A DNA stretch of 64,000 nt from JBGAKG01 sp044224495 (GTDB taxonomy: Bacteria > Myxococcota_A > Polyangia > Polyangiales > Polyangiaceae). The stretch spans positions 310,001 to 374,000 of the forward strand of contig JBGAKG010000004.1 of the NCBI GenBank assembly GCA_044224495.1, in the 5' to 3' direction. A model generated the notes under the pieces. That model saw only the letters and a list, made by a program, of their open reading frames with translations. It did no database searches and was not told the DNA's origin. Shown here piece by piece: positions 18,823-27,571 of the stretch; within the stretch, counting starts at the first letter, position 1, and each line of letters opens with the position of its first letter. The translations under genes were made by a program, and so were the position numbers.

Positions 18823-20994
18823 ATGGCCAAGAACGTGCTCGTGATCAGCGTCGACGTCCGCGAGACGCGCGTCGCGCTCATCGAAAACGGAATCATCGCG
18901 GAGCTCCACATCGAGCGGCGCGGCTCGAGCTCCCAACCCAGCACCGTCGGCAACGTCTGCCTGGGCAAGGTGACCCGGGTGCTCCCCGGCCTGCAGGCGG
19001 CCTTCGTCGACATCGGGCAGGAGCGCGCGGCGTTCCTCCACGTCGAGGACCTGATCCGACCCGCCGACTTCGACGCGTACCTCGCGGGCGGCCGCAAGCA
19101 CGCGCGCGGCGAAGAAAAAGAGACCGTCGAGGTCACGGGCGACGAGGAGCTCGACAGCGAAGCGGAGGCCGAGCTCGGCCCCGAAGCCGCGATTGCGGCC
19201 GCGCCCCCCAGCGGCGCCGCGCCGGTGGACGAGCACTCGATGCCCGCGCTCGACGAATCGGCGCCCGCCGTCGCGTCCGAAGCGGACGCCGACGACGACT
19301 CGGCCCCGGCCGAAGCCGAATCGGAAGCGGACACGGACGCGGACGCCGATACGGACGCGGACGCGGACGCGGACGCCGACGCGGACACGGATACGGACAC
19401 CGACGCGGACGCGGATTCGGACGCGGACGCCGATACCGACGCGGAGCGCACGAGCGACGCCGGCGAGCCGGCCGAGGCCACCGGGGCGGCAGCCGCCTCC
19501 GACGAGGACGGCGACGACGACGATCTCGGCATGGGGGATCTCCCCGGCTTCACCGTGAGCGATCCGGGCGAGCCGGTCCCCCGCGCAGCCCCGCGCGAGA
19601 GCCGTGACAGCGGCGGCGGTGGTGGCGGACGCGGTCGCGGACGCGGTCGCGGACGCGGTCGTGGGCGCGGTCGCGGTCGCGAAGGCGGCGGTGGTGGCGG
19701 CGGTGGCCGCGACGGCGGTCGTGATCGCCGCGAGGGCGGAGGTCGCGACAAGAACCGCCAGAACGCGCCGTCCCGCATCTCGAAGTCGACCCCGATCCGC
19801 GAAGTCGTGAAGGAGGGGCAGGAGATCATCGTCCAGGTGACGAAGGATCCGATCGGCACGAAGGGCGCCCGCTGCTCGAGCCACATCTCGCTCCCGGGCC
19901 GCTACGTCGTCTACTTGCCGACGGTCGATCACATCGGCATCTCCAAGCGCATCGGCTCCGAGAAGGAGCGCGCGCGCCTGCGCGAGACGATCGAAGGCAT
20001 GAAGCCGCCGAGCGGCGGTCTCATCGTGCGCACCGTCGCCGAGGGCCTCACGAAGAAGCAGCTCAAGGCGGACGTCGGGTACCTCGTCCGGCTCTGGGGC
20101 GAGATCGCGAAGAAGCGCGAAGGCGCCCGCGCGCCGAACCTCCTCATGAGCGAGCTCGATCTCGTCGTGAAGACCGCGCGCGACCTCTTCACCGACGAGG
20201 TCGACACGATCATCATCGACGACAAGACCCAGTACGAGCGCCTCACCCGCTTCGTCGAGGTCTTCGCGCCCGAGCGCGTGAAGGACGTGGAGCTCTACCA
20301 GGAAGAGGAGCCCATCTTCGACGCGTACGGCATCGAGGACGAGATCCAGCGCGCGCTCTCGCGCAAGGTCCCCCTGCCGTCGGGCGGCTACCTGATCATC
20401 GATCAGGCCGAGGCGCTCACCGCGATCGACGTCAACACCGGTCGCTTCGTGGGCAAGGGCTCGAAGGACATGGAGGAGACGATCCTCAAGACCAACATCG
20501 AAGCGGTGAACGAGATTGCCTATCAGCTCCGGTTCCGGAACATCGGCGGTCTGATCATCCTCGACTTGATCGACATGGAGCGCGCGCAGAACCGCGAGAA
20601 GGTGCGCCGCACGCTCGAAGAGCTCCTGCACAAGGACAAGGCGAAGACCACGCTCAACCGGATCAGCGACCTCGGCCTCATCGAGATGACCCGCAAGCGC
20701 ACGCGGGAGAGCTTGGGCCGCATGATGCACGAGCCGTGCTTCTACTGCGACGGCACCGGCCAGCTGCAGTCGAAGGAGACGGTCGCCTACGAGATCATGC
20801 GCGAGATCCGCCGCCGCCGCCGCGACCTCCCCGGCTACACCATCGTCGTGAACGCGCACCCGGCCGTCGCCGACTTGCTCACCGGCCCCGAGAAGGAAGC
20901 CGTCGCGGTCGCCGAGAACAAGTTCATGCGCAAGATCATGGTGCAGCCGCGCAAGGAGTACCACCTGGAGCAGTTCGACCTTCAGGGGAAGTGA
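18823..20994 (+). CDS. rng: Ribonuclease E/G with a ~235-residue low-complexity insert in the S1 domain
   Basis: This 723-residue endoribonuclease acts in mRNA decay and rRNA/tRNA processing. The N-terminus (MAKNVLVISVDVRETRVALI) and first half of the S1 domain (GNVCLGKVTRVLPGLQAAFV) end near residue 85. The S1 domain resumes only near residue 318 (ISKSTPIREVVKEGQ). Between them lie acidic D/A/T repeats (169-207), an acidic linker and a Gly/Arg-rich block (about 263-305). The DNase-I-like catalytic part has D536 in TAIDVNTGRFVG and D581 in LIILDLIDM, matching E. coli RNase E D303 and D346. The zinc link is C639-x2-C642 (CFYCDGTGQ). Without the insert the length is ~488, that of RNase G. There is no RNase E C-terminal scaffold. 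Confidence 0.92.
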   Translation: MAKNVLVISVDVRETRVALIENGIIAELHIERRGSSSQPSTVGNVCLGKVTRVLPGLQAAFVDIGQERAAFLHVEDLIRPADFDAYLAGGRKHARGEEKETVEVTGDEELDSEAEAELGPEAAIAAAPPSGAAPVDEHSMPALDESAPAVASEADADDDSAPAEAESEADTDADADTDADADADADADTDTDTDADADSDADADTDAERTSDAGEPAEATGAAAASDEDGDDDDLGMGDLPGFTVSDPGEPVPRAAPRESRDSGGGGGGRGRGRGRGRGRGRGRGREGGGGGGGGRDGGRDRREGGGRDKNRQNAPSRISKSTPIREVVKEGQEIIVQVTKDPIGTKGARCSSHISLPGRYVVYLPTVDHIGISKRIGSEKERARLRETIEGMKPPSGGLIVRTVAEGLTKKQLKADVGYLVRLWGEIAKKREGARAPNLLMSELDLVVKTARDLFTDEVDTIIIDDKTQYERLTRFVEVFAPERVKDVELYQEEEPIFDAYGIEDEIQRALSRKVPLPSGGYLIIDQAEALTAIDVNTGRFVGKGSKDMEETILKTNIEAVNEIAYQLRFRNIGGLIILDLIDMERAQNREKVRRTLEELLHKDKAKTTLNRISDLGLIEMTRKRTRESLGRMMHEPCFYCDGTGQLQSKETVAYEIMREIRRRRRDLPGYTIVVNAHPAVADLLTGPEKEAVAVAENKFMRKIMVQPRKEYHLEQFDLQGK
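19327..19443 (+). repeat. Asp-Ala/Asp-Thr coding repeat in RNase E/G
   Basis: GACGCGGACGCC/GACACGGATACG-type hexamer repeats encode alternating Asp with Ala, Thr or Ser. Wobble bases differ between units, so the protein pattern is better kept than the DNA pattern. Confidence 0.85.
19609..19740 (+). repeat. Gly/Arg-rich (RGRG) coding repeat in RNase E/G
   Basis: A GGACGCGGTCGC 12-mer is repeated about four times within a Gly/Arg run. RGG/RGRG tracts in other proteins bind RNA. Confidence 0.85.
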
Positions 20995-21007
20995 GGCTCC
21001 AGCAGTG

Positions 21008-21439
21008 ATGCGGCGTCGCCGGCTCGCCCTCGTCCTCGGCGCGATCGGGCTCGTCGCCTGCTACGTCACGCGCGTCTCCGACGAGGACCGCGTGGTGGAG
21101 TACGCCGCGAAGCAGATGGACTGCGATCCGTCGCTCGTCCGGCTCGAGAGTGAGAGCGCCTCATCCGATCAGGTCGCGCGCTACAGCGCGCACGGCTGCG
21201 GCCAGACCAAGACGTTCGACTGTACGCAAGAGGGCGACAACGTGGTCTGTCGTCCGATGAGCCGCACGCCCAGCTCCGAGAGCGACGGGAACAGCACGGC
21301 GGGCAACGTGCTCGCCGGGGTCATCATCGCGAGCGCCTGCGCGTGCGCGCACGCCGGATCTTCGAGCGGCTCGCGCTCGTCCTCGTCGCCAAGCCACCCT
21401 CCGAGCACGACCCCGAGTGACCCCGTTCGGGGCCATTGA
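21008..21439 (+). CDS. Hypothetical lipoprotein
   Basis: This protein of about 143 residues has a basic start (MRRRRLALVLGAIGLVAC) and a lipobox ending at Cys. The mature part contains four further cysteines in YSAHGCGQTKTFDCTQEGDN and nearby, then a hydrophobic Ala/Cys/Gly stretch (NVLAGVIIASACACAHAG) and a Ser/Pro-rich tail. GTG 21005 and ATG 21008 are both possible starts. It lies 13 bp after the RNase E/G stop and may be read from the same transcript. I do not recognise a family. Confidence 0.6.
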   Translation: MRRRRLALVLGAIGLVACYVTRVSDEDRVVEYAAKQMDCDPSLVRLESESASSDQVARYSAHGCGQTKTFDCTQEGDNVVCRPMSRTPSSESDGNSTAGNVLAGVIIASACACAHAGSSSGSRSSSSPSHPPSTTPSDPVRGH

Positions 21440-21486
21440 GCCCGCCCTTCGTGCTACGGTGGATCGATTAACACGGGGAGCTTCAC

Positions 21487-23931
21487 ATGCGCAGTCTCGC
21501 TTTCGTGCCGGCGATCGTCGTGGGGATCGGCATCGCCGCATGCAGCACGGGGAACGGGTACACGGGTCCGGTCGACGGGGGCATCACCGGCGGTGCCGTC
21601 GGTGACTCGTGCGACGCGAACAAGCCTTGCCGCGCCGGCCTGATCTGCGACGCCACGCAAAAGTGCGCGCCGGGTCACGGCTCGGCCGACGGCTTGCCGT
21701 GCACCATCAGCGCCGAGTGCCTGAGCGGCTCGTTCTGCGGCCCGAAGCGCACGTGCACGCCGGCCGGCAAAGGCAAGGACGGCGACTCGTGCACCGGTGA
21801 TCAAGATTGCGTGAGCGGACAACGCTGCAACGTCGTCGGCTTCGGGGCGCAGTGCCAACCCGAAGGCACCGTCGACGTCGGCGGCAAGTGCACCAAGAGC
21901 GGCGACTGCTTCGGCGGGCTCGCGTGCGCGGGCGGCGTCTGTACGCCGCTCCCGCCCAACCCGAACGGACCACCGCCGCTCGGGATCCCCGATTGGAAGG
22001 GTGAGACGTGCGCCGACGACTCCGGTCCGGTGAAGGCGTACTTCCGAGTTCCGCGCGGCACCGGTGATGGCGACTTCTATCGGCTGCCGTTCCCGAACGA
22101 CATCCGGATGAAGAACGGCAAGCCCGATCTCGCGGGCCACCCGTCACCGGGGAGCGGGCTCCTCGGCTTCGATCCGGTCGATCGCTACCTGCGCGACATC
22201 GAGGCGGTGCAGGACGGCTTCTCGACCTACCCGACCGTCATTCTCCGCTTCAGTGGCGGCGTCGACTTCAACTCGCTCAAGGCGGACGGCGTCGTCCGCT
22301 TCGTCGACGTCACGCCGAACGGGACGGGCGCGGACCTCGGCTACGGCTGGTCCGCGACGACCGCGCGCGGCGCGTACGTCTGCGCGAACGGCTTCTTCCT
22401 GCGCCCGTCGATGGGCGCTCCCCTCGAGCCGGGCCACACCTACGCGATGCTCGTGAAGAAGGGCGTGCTCGCCAACGGCGTTCAGGTCGTGAGCGACGCG
22501 GACTTCGACGCGGTGGTAGGCGCCTCCGCGCCCTCCGATCCGGCCCTCGCGGGCGCGTACGCGGCCTACAAGCCGCTCCGCGATTGGCTCACCGCAAAGG
22601 CCATCGCGCCGAGCACGCTCCTCACCGCCGCGGTCTTCACCACCGCGAAGGCGAACGCGCTCGCGTCGAAGCTCCCGGCGGCCGTCGCGGCCGCGCCGGC
22701 GCCGACCGCGTCGGGGTGGATTCGTTGTGGCGACGCGCCGTCCCCGTGCCCTCAGGCGCAAGGCGACCGTGCGTGTGGAACGGCCGATCCGGCGTTCGAC
22801 GAGCTCCATGCGCTCGTCACGCTCCCGATCTTCCAGCGCGGCACCGCGCCGTACTTCGAGCCGACCGACGGCGGCGATTTCGAGATCGAGACCGACGGCA
22901 CGCCGAAGCTCCAGCGCACCGAGCAGGTGTGCATGTCGCTCACCGTTCCCAAGGGAACCGCCATGCCGCCCACCGGATGGCCGCTCCTGATCTACGCGCA
23001 CGGCACGGGCGGCAGCTTCCGTAGCTCCGTGACGGAGGGGATCGCGGCGCGCATGGCCTCGGTCGACGGGACCGACCACGTCGCCGTCCTGAGCATCGAT
23101 CAGGTGCAGCACGGCCCGCGCCGTGGCAGCTCCACCCAGTCGCCCAACGATCTGTTCTTCAACTTCGCGAACCCGAAGGCCGCGCGCGGCAACCCCGTCC
23201 AGGGCGCCGCCGATCAGCTCGCGCTCCTGCGCTTCGCGACCACGTTCGACCTGGCCGCGGGGCAGTCGCCCACGGCCGCCGAGATCAAGTTCGGCGCGAT
23301 CGCCTATTGGGGCCACTCGCAAGGCGCCACCGAAGGCGCGATTGCGCTCCCCTACGCACCCGCCGGCACGCCGCGGGGCGTGGTGCTCAGCGGCATCGGC
23401 GCGAGCCTCATCGACGCGCTCCTCACGAAGACGAGCCCCGTGAACATCGCGGCGGCCGTCCCGTTCGTGCTCCAGGAGCCCTCCGGCGTGAACGGGAATC
23501 ACCCGGTCCTCTCGCTGCTCCAGAACGACATCGACTCGGCGGACCCGCTGAACCACGCGCGGGCGATGACGCTCGGTGCGAACCCGCCCGCGGCGACGAA
23601 GAACCTCTTCGTCCCGTATGGGGATAAGGACACCTACTCCCCGCCGGCGACGGAGATCACCTACGTCTACGCGGCCGGCATGGGCGCGGTGCAGCCGCCG
23701 CCGTCGGTGACGAGCCCCGAGCCGAACATCACCGCGCTCGCCCCGAAGCCCGCCCCGTACGGCGCGAACGCGAACGTGGGTGGCAACATCCGCACGCTCG
23801 TGTGCCGCGAGTACACGCCGGCCAGCTTCGATGGCCACTTCGTCTCCACGCGTGATGCGGACGCCAAGAAGGACGTCGATCACTTCGTGGTCGACGCACT
23901 CAAGGGCACCGCGCCCCTCGTGGGAAGGTAG
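21487..23931 (+). CDS. Lipoprotein with Dickkopf-like Cys repeats and alpha/beta-hydrolase domain
   Basis: This is an 814-residue protein. Lipobox IAAC is at residues 16-19. Residues ~40-155 hold four cysteine repeats of the form GDSC-x5-C-x3-L-x-C-x6-C (CDANKPCRAGLICD, CTISAECLSGSFCG, CTGDQDCVSGQRCN, CTKSGDCFGGLACA). The rest is a large secreted hydrolase: LLIYAHGTGGSFRSS is the oxyanion region, and S611 in YWGHSQGATEG is the expected nucleophile in the elbow G-H-S-Q-G. The acid and His are probably in GDKDTYSPP and DGHFVST. The substrate is unknown; lipase, esterase or depolymerase are all possible. A Shine-Dalgarno (ggggag) precedes ATG 21487, with TGCTACGGT at 21452-21460. Confidence 0.8.
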   Translation: MRSLAFVPAIVVGIGIAACSTGNGYTGPVDGGITGGAVGDSCDANKPCRAGLICDATQKCAPGHGSADGLPCTISAECLSGSFCGPKRTCTPAGKGKDGDSCTGDQDCVSGQRCNVVGFGAQCQPEGTVDVGGKCTKSGDCFGGLACAGGVCTPLPPNPNGPPPLGIPDWKGETCADDSGPVKAYFRVPRGTGDGDFYRLPFPNDIRMKNGKPDLAGHPSPGSGLLGFDPVDRYLRDIEAVQDGFSTYPTVILRFSGGVDFNSLKADGVVRFVDVTPNGTGADLGYGWSATTARGAYVCANGFFLRPSMGAPLEPGHTYAMLVKKGVLANGVQVVSDADFDAVVGASAPSDPALAGAYAAYKPLRDWLTAKAIAPSTLLTAAVFTTAKANALASKLPAAVAAAPAPTASGWIRCGDAPSPCPQAQGDRACGTADPAFDELHALVTLPIFQRGTAPYFEPTDGGDFEIETDGTPKLQRTEQVCMSLTVPKGTAMPPTGWPLLIYAHGTGGSFRSSVTEGIAARMASVDGTDHVAVLSIDQVQHGPRRGSSTQSPNDLFFNFANPKAARGNPVQGAADQLALLRFATTFDLAAGQSPTAAEIKFGAIAYWGHSQGATEGAIALPYAPAGTPRGVVLSGIGASLIDALLTKTSPVNIAAAVPFVLQEPSGVNGNHPVLSLLQNDIDSADPLNHARAMTLGANPPAATKNLFVPYGDKDTYSPPATEITYVYAAGMGAVQPPPSVTSPEPNITALAPKPAPYGANANVGGNIRTLVCREYTPASFDGHFVSTRDADAKKDVDHFVVDALKGTAPLVGR

Positions 23932-23934
23932 ACT
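23929..23934 (+). promoter_or_regulatory. Start-proximal -10-like box (TAGACT) for the kinase gene
   Basis: TAGACT ends 7 nt before ATG 23942 and includes the stop codon of the hydrolase gene. It would allow separate expression of the kinase. Confidence 0.35.
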
Positions 23935-23941
23935 CGTACGC

Positions 23942-26248
23942 ATGGTCGATCCCGCGAGCGCCGCCACGCAGGCGCTCCCCTTCAGCCTCGGCTCCGTCCT
24001 CGCCGATCGCTACGAGCTGCAACTGCTGCTCGGCGAAGGCGGCATGGGAACGGTGTTCCGTGCGCTCGATCGCGAGCTCGACGAGCGCGTCGCGCTGAAG
24101 GTGCTCCACCCCGAGATCGCCCGCGACCGCGCCGCGCTCACGCGCTTCCGGCGGGAGGTGAAGCTCGCCCGCCGCGTGACGCATCGGAACGTCGCGCGCA
24201 CGTTCGATCTCGGGAGCCACGAGGGAACGCGCTTCCTCACGATGGAGCTCGTCGAAGGCGACTCGCTCGGTCGCGTCACCGCACGCCAGCCGGGCATCGG
24301 CGAGATCCTGCGCCTCGCCGCCGAGGTGGGGCGGGGCCTCGCCGCCGCGCACGCCGTCGGCGTCGTCCACCGCGATCTCAAGCCCGAGAACGTGCTCGTC
24401 ACCGAAGATCGGGTCGTCCTGACCGACTTCGGGATCGCTCGGATCGCGGACGACGGCGGCGTCGAGGTCATGCGCACCGGCACCGTCGTCGGGACCCCCG
24501 CCTACATGGCGCCCGAGCAGCTCGAGAACCGCGCCGTGGACGGGCGGACCGACGTGTACGCGCTCGGCGTGATCCTGTTCGAGCTCCTCGCCCGGCGGCT
24601 CCCGTTCGAGGGGCAGACCGCGTTCTCGATGGCCGCCGCGCGCCTCACGAACGACGCCCCCGACGTCCGCACCTTCGCCGCGGAGACGCCCGAAGGCGTC
24701 GCGGAGCTCGTGCGCGAGATGCTCGTTCGGCGGCGCGAGGATCGCCCCGACGCCCCCACCGTCGTCGACCGGATCGATGGCCTGCGCGGCAACGCGAGCC
24801 CCCATCGGCGCAGTCGCGGTCTCCGCGCTCCGCCGACCCTCTCGTCCGACACGCTGGCGGCGCTGGCGCAGCCGCGGACGGTCGCGATCCAGCCCTTCGT
24901 CACGGATCCTGGCTCCGAGAAGCTCGCTCCCGTCCTCGAGAGCGCCATCGCCGACGCGCTGCTCGAAGGGCGCGTCGCGCAGGTCGTCCGCGCCGCGGAG
25001 CAGCCGAGCTCGCGCGACCTCTCCGCGGCGACGCCGTCGATCGCTCCGCCTTCCGCGGCGGTGGCCGACCTGGTGGTCCAGGGCTCGCTCCACACGAGCA
25101 AGGACCGCGTGCGCGTGCGCTTGCGCGTCCTCGATCGGCGCCGGGGAGCCCCGCTCTGGGCCGGGCACGTCGACGGGACGCTCGACGACTCGCTCGCGCT
25201 CGAAGACGCCGTCGTCGATGCCGTTCGCGAGGCCGTTCGTTGGCGGACCGCACGCGACCCCGGCCCCCGCGATCCTTCGCTCCGCGAAGGGTACGAGCGA
25301 GCCCGCGCGGCGTTCGATCGCTTCGGCTTCCCCGACGTGCAGGAGGCGATCCGCATGCTCGAGGAGATGGAGGCCCAGAAGCCCGGCGATCCGCGCGTGC
25401 GCTCGTTGCTCGCGCAGTCGCTCCTCCGCAACTACACGCAGGGCGGCGCGCGCGATCCGTCGGTCCCCGCCCGCGCCGAAGAGCTCGCTCTCCGCGCGCT
25501 CGAGGACGACGCGTCGGTCGCCGACGCGCACCACGCGATCGCGATGGTGCGTTACTTCAGCGGCGAGCTCGGTGCAGCGCTGCGCACGGCCGAGGAGTGC
25601 CTGCGTCATCAGCCGCTCTACGCCGAAGCGCACTACATGATCGGCAAGCTGCTCGCGGAGTCCCTCGTCGTCGACGAAGGGCGCCGCCGCGTCGAGCTCT
25701 CCGCGCGGCTCGAGCCGAAGAACGGCGTCATCGCGCTCGAGCGCATCCGGGTCGCCGCACTCCTCGGCGAAGAGGAGCGCGCACGCACGCTGATCCGCGA
25801 GACCCGCGATCGCGCGGGCCCGCTCGCGGTCATCGTGGTGGAGATTCGGCTCGCGCTCTGGTGGCGCGATCGCGCCTTGGCCGAGGCCTCGAGCGCCATG
25901 ATCAAGCGCGCGAAGACGGGGGCTTCGTGGGACTCCGCTTCGGATCTGATGGACTCCTTCGTCTCCGGAACGCTCATCGAGCACGCCGCGGCCACCCTGC
26001 GCGGGCTCTCGGGGCCGGGGGTCGCCCCGCGCCATCGTTGTATGATGCACGAAATTGCGGCCGAGTATTTCGCGACGATGGGCGAGAAGGAGCTCGCGCT
26101 CGAGCACGTCGTCGAGATGCAGCGCCTGCCGCAGACCGACCTCCTGTGGATGGATCGGTGCCCGGCGCTGGGGCCGCTGCGCGAGGATCCGCGCTTCGCG
26201 GAGACCAGGGCATCGGTCGCGGCACGGGTGGCGGAGCTTTGGAGCTGA
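23942..26248 (+). CDS. Ser/Thr protein kinase fused to TolB-like and TPR domains
   Basis: This is a 768-residue cytoplasmic protein with no membrane segment. Residues 20-275 are a Hanks-type kinase: GEGGMGTVF glycine loop, K53 in VALKVL, catalytic D145 in VHRDLKPEN, D162 in DFGIAR, and GTPAYMAPEQ. Residues ~300-430 (TVAIQPFVTDPGSEKLAPVL, then ADLVVQGSLHTSKDRVRVRL) resemble the TolB N-terminal-like domain found on adenylate cyclases and kinases. The C-terminal half contains TPR-like helices (ALRALEDDASVADAHHAIAM, YAEAHYMIGKLLAESLVVDE). All catalytic residues are present. It probably senses a partner through the C-terminal half; targets unknown. The hydrolase gene ends 10 bp upstream. Confidence 0.88.
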   Translation: MVDPASAATQALPFSLGSVLADRYELQLLLGEGGMGTVFRALDRELDERVALKVLHPEIARDRAALTRFRREVKLARRVTHRNVARTFDLGSHEGTRFLTMELVEGDSLGRVTARQPGIGEILRLAAEVGRGLAAAHAVGVVHRDLKPENVLVTEDRVVLTDFGIARIADDGGVEVMRTGTVVGTPAYMAPEQLENRAVDGRTDVYALGVILFELLARRLPFEGQTAFSMAAARLTNDAPDVRTFAAETPEGVAELVREMLVRRREDRPDAPTVVDRIDGLRGNASPHRRSRGLRAPPTLSSDTLAALAQPRTVAIQPFVTDPGSEKLAPVLESAIADALLEGRVAQVVRAAEQPSSRDLSAATPSIAPPSAAVADLVVQGSLHTSKDRVRVRLRVLDRRRGAPLWAGHVDGTLDDSLALEDAVVDAVREAVRWRTARDPGPRDPSLREGYERARAAFDRFGFPDVQEAIRMLEEMEAQKPGDPRVRSLLAQSLLRNYTQGGARDPSVPARAEELALRALEDDASVADAHHAIAMVRYFSGELGAALRTAEECLRHQPLYAEAHYMIGKLLAESLVVDEGRRRVELSARLEPKNGVIALERIRVAALLGEEERARTLIRETRDRAGPLAVIVVEIRLALWWRDRALAEASSAMIKRAKTGASWDSASDLMDSFVSGTLIEHAAATLRGLSGPGVAPRHRCMMHEIAAEYFATMGEKELALEHVVEMQRLPQTDLLWMDRCPALGPLREDPRFAETRASVAARVAELWS

Positions 26249-26256
26249 AACGGGGC

Positions 26257-26264
26257 GGAGGAGG
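26257..26264 (+). promoter_or_regulatory. Strong ribosome binding site fixing a TTG start
   Basis: GGAGGAGG lies 8 nt before TTG 26273 and supports this unusual start codon. Confidence 0.7.
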
Positions 26265-26272
26265 ATCGCTGA

Positions 26273-26821
26273 TTGTCACGCAACGTCCGGGGGTCACTGT
26301 TCGTCGACTACGTCCGTATGCTCCGCGCCAAGAAGGGAGCGGTCTGGTCGGACCATTTGCTCGCCGACGACATGGAGTACCTCGTCGGTCGAATCGAAAA
26401 GACCGCGTGGTATCCGATGGCCACGTTCGAGCGCATGGGCCTCGCGATCCTGAGTGAGATCGCCGGTGACGACGTGCGGCTCGTCGAGCTGTTCGGCCGC
26501 GCCTCCGTCGACGGGCTCCTGCTCCAGTACCCGGGGCTCATGGTCCACGGGGAGCCCCGCGAGACGGTGATGCGCTTCCAGGCGCTTCAACGCGGCTTCT
26601 TCGACTTCCCCGCCTTCGACATCGGCGAGATCTCGGATCACCGCACGCAGATCCGGATCGACTACCAGATGAGCGATCGCGCGGAAGAGGCCGCCTGTCA
26701 CCAGTCGGCCGGGTTCTTCGACCGTCTGCTCGAGATCTCCGGCGCGAACGGTCGGAGCGTGGGGCTCGAGAAGAAGCGCTGGCGGGGCGACCCGACCACG
26801 CTGCTCTCGATGAGCTACTGA
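26273..26821 (+). CDS. Possible TIGR02265/DUF2378-like myxobacterial protein
   Basis: This is a 182-residue soluble protein starting at TTG 26273. The pattern of an N-terminal RGSLFVDYVRMLR, a central YPMATFERMGLAILSEIAGD, and a C-terminal HQSAGFFDRLLEISGA followed by W-x-GD-x-T is that of the DUF2378 paralogue family expanded in myxobacteria. I assign it on general resemblance only, so confidence in the family is moderate. Nothing about the function is known to me. It follows the kinase gene by 24 bp on the same strand and may be a partner or substrate of it; this is inference from position. Confidence 0.5.
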   Translation: MSRNVRGSLFVDYVRMLRAKKGAVWSDHLLADDMEYLVGRIEKTAWYPMATFERMGLAILSEIAGDDVRLVELFGRASVDGLLLQYPGLMVHGEPRETVMRFQALQRGFFDFPAFDIGEISDHRTQIRIDYQMSDRAEEAACHQSAGFFDRLLEISGANGRSVGLEKKRWRGDPTTLLSMSY

Positions 26822-26825
26822 CGGA

Positions 26826-27527
26826 TCAGAACGTGTAGCGGAGCGCGGCTTCCGCGTCCCAGGCGAGGGGCGTGTCGCTGCCGAACGTCTTCTTGAAGCT
26901 CGGCAAGAAACGCGTGCCACCGGCGAGCCCGAGCGCGATGTGGCGGTCCACCTGGTACCACTCGATCCCGAGCCGGCCACCCGCGTAGAAGCCGAGGCTC
27001 TCGGCGTTGGCGAAGCCGAAGTTCGCGAGCACGCGCGCCGGCACGTCGGCCATGATGCCGCCGACGCAGCCCTGCAGGTAGATCGCGAAGCGCTCTGTCG
27101 GGCGAACGGTGAAGCGCGGCCCACCGCCGAAGCCGAAGATCGGGAAAGCGCGATCCTTCGAGGGCTCCGTCGCGAGCGACGTGTCGGTGAACGAGAACTC
27201 GCCCTCGGCGAAGATCATCAGCCAGCGGAAGATCTCGTAGCCGAGCTGCGTGTGCATGTAGAAGGCCGGGTGAGCGACCTTGCCGAACTGGCCGATGAAG
27301 CCGAGGGCGCCGAGCGTCTGCTCGATCACGAAGCCCTTGTGGCGCGGGGGAGGGGGCGGCGCTTCCGGAGGCGCCTCGGGGAGGAGCGAGTCCTTCTTCT
27401 CCCCACCGTCGATCGCGGCCTTCGCCTGCTCCTCGGTGAGAGGGGGCGGCGGATCGTCCGCCCGCGCCGTTTGCGCGAGGCCCAGCCCGACGACGAGCGC
27501 AGCGGCAGCTCCCAGGTGACGAGTCAC
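26826..27527 (-). CDS. Outer-membrane beta-barrel-like protein
   Basis: This is a 233-residue protein. GTG 27527 gives a signal peptide (LGAAAALVVGLGLAQTARA-DD). A proline-rich linker (EAPPEAPPPPPRHKG) follows, then strands with alternating aromatic residues: FYMHTQLGYEIFRWLMIFAE, RFTVRPTERFAIYLQ, GFYAGGRLGIEWYQVDRHIA, and a closing AALRYTF. An adventurous-gliding-type or general OmpA-like barrel is possible; I cannot name a family. TATCGT lies 6 nt before the GTG. Its stop is 4 bp from the convergent stop at 26821. Confidence 0.65.
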   Translation of the reverse strand: MTRHLGAAAALVVGLGLAQTARADDPPPPLTEEQAKAAIDGGEKKDSLLPEAPPEAPPPPPRHKGFVIEQTLGALGFIGQFGKVAHPAFYMHTQLGYEIFRWLMIFAEGEFSFTDTSLATEPSKDRAFPIFGFGGGPRFTVRPTERFAIYLQGCVGGIMADVPARVLANFGFANAESLGFYAGGRLGIEWYQVDRHIALGLAGGTRFLPSFKKTFGSDTPLAWDAEAALRYTF

Positions 27528-27533
27528 CGCACC

Positions 27534-27539
27534 ACGATA
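27534..27539 (-). promoter_or_regulatory. Start-proximal -10-like box (TATCGT)
   Basis: TATCGT on the minus strand ends 6 nt before GTG 27527. Confidence 0.4.
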
Positions 27540-27558
27540 GATCAGAACGGGGGAGGTG

Positions 27559-27564
27559 TAACCT
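27559..27564 (+). promoter_or_regulatory. Start-proximal -10-like box (TAACCT)
   Basis: TAACCT ends 7 nt before GTG 27572. It overlaps an inverted repeat (GAGGT-GTA-ACCTC, 27553-27565). Confidence 0.3.
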
Positions 27565-27571
27565 CTCCTTG

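Noticed and set aside
19327..19740. Repeat-rich DNA as mobile or assembly artefact
   Set aside because: The frame stays open across the whole stretch and the RNase domains resume correctly on the other side; wobble variation argues against artefact.
27553..27565. GAGGT-GTA-ACCTC as operator or RBS-hiding hairpin for the DUF4132 gene
   Set aside because: Only 5-bp arms and overlap with a possible -10 box; kept as a remark, not a feature.
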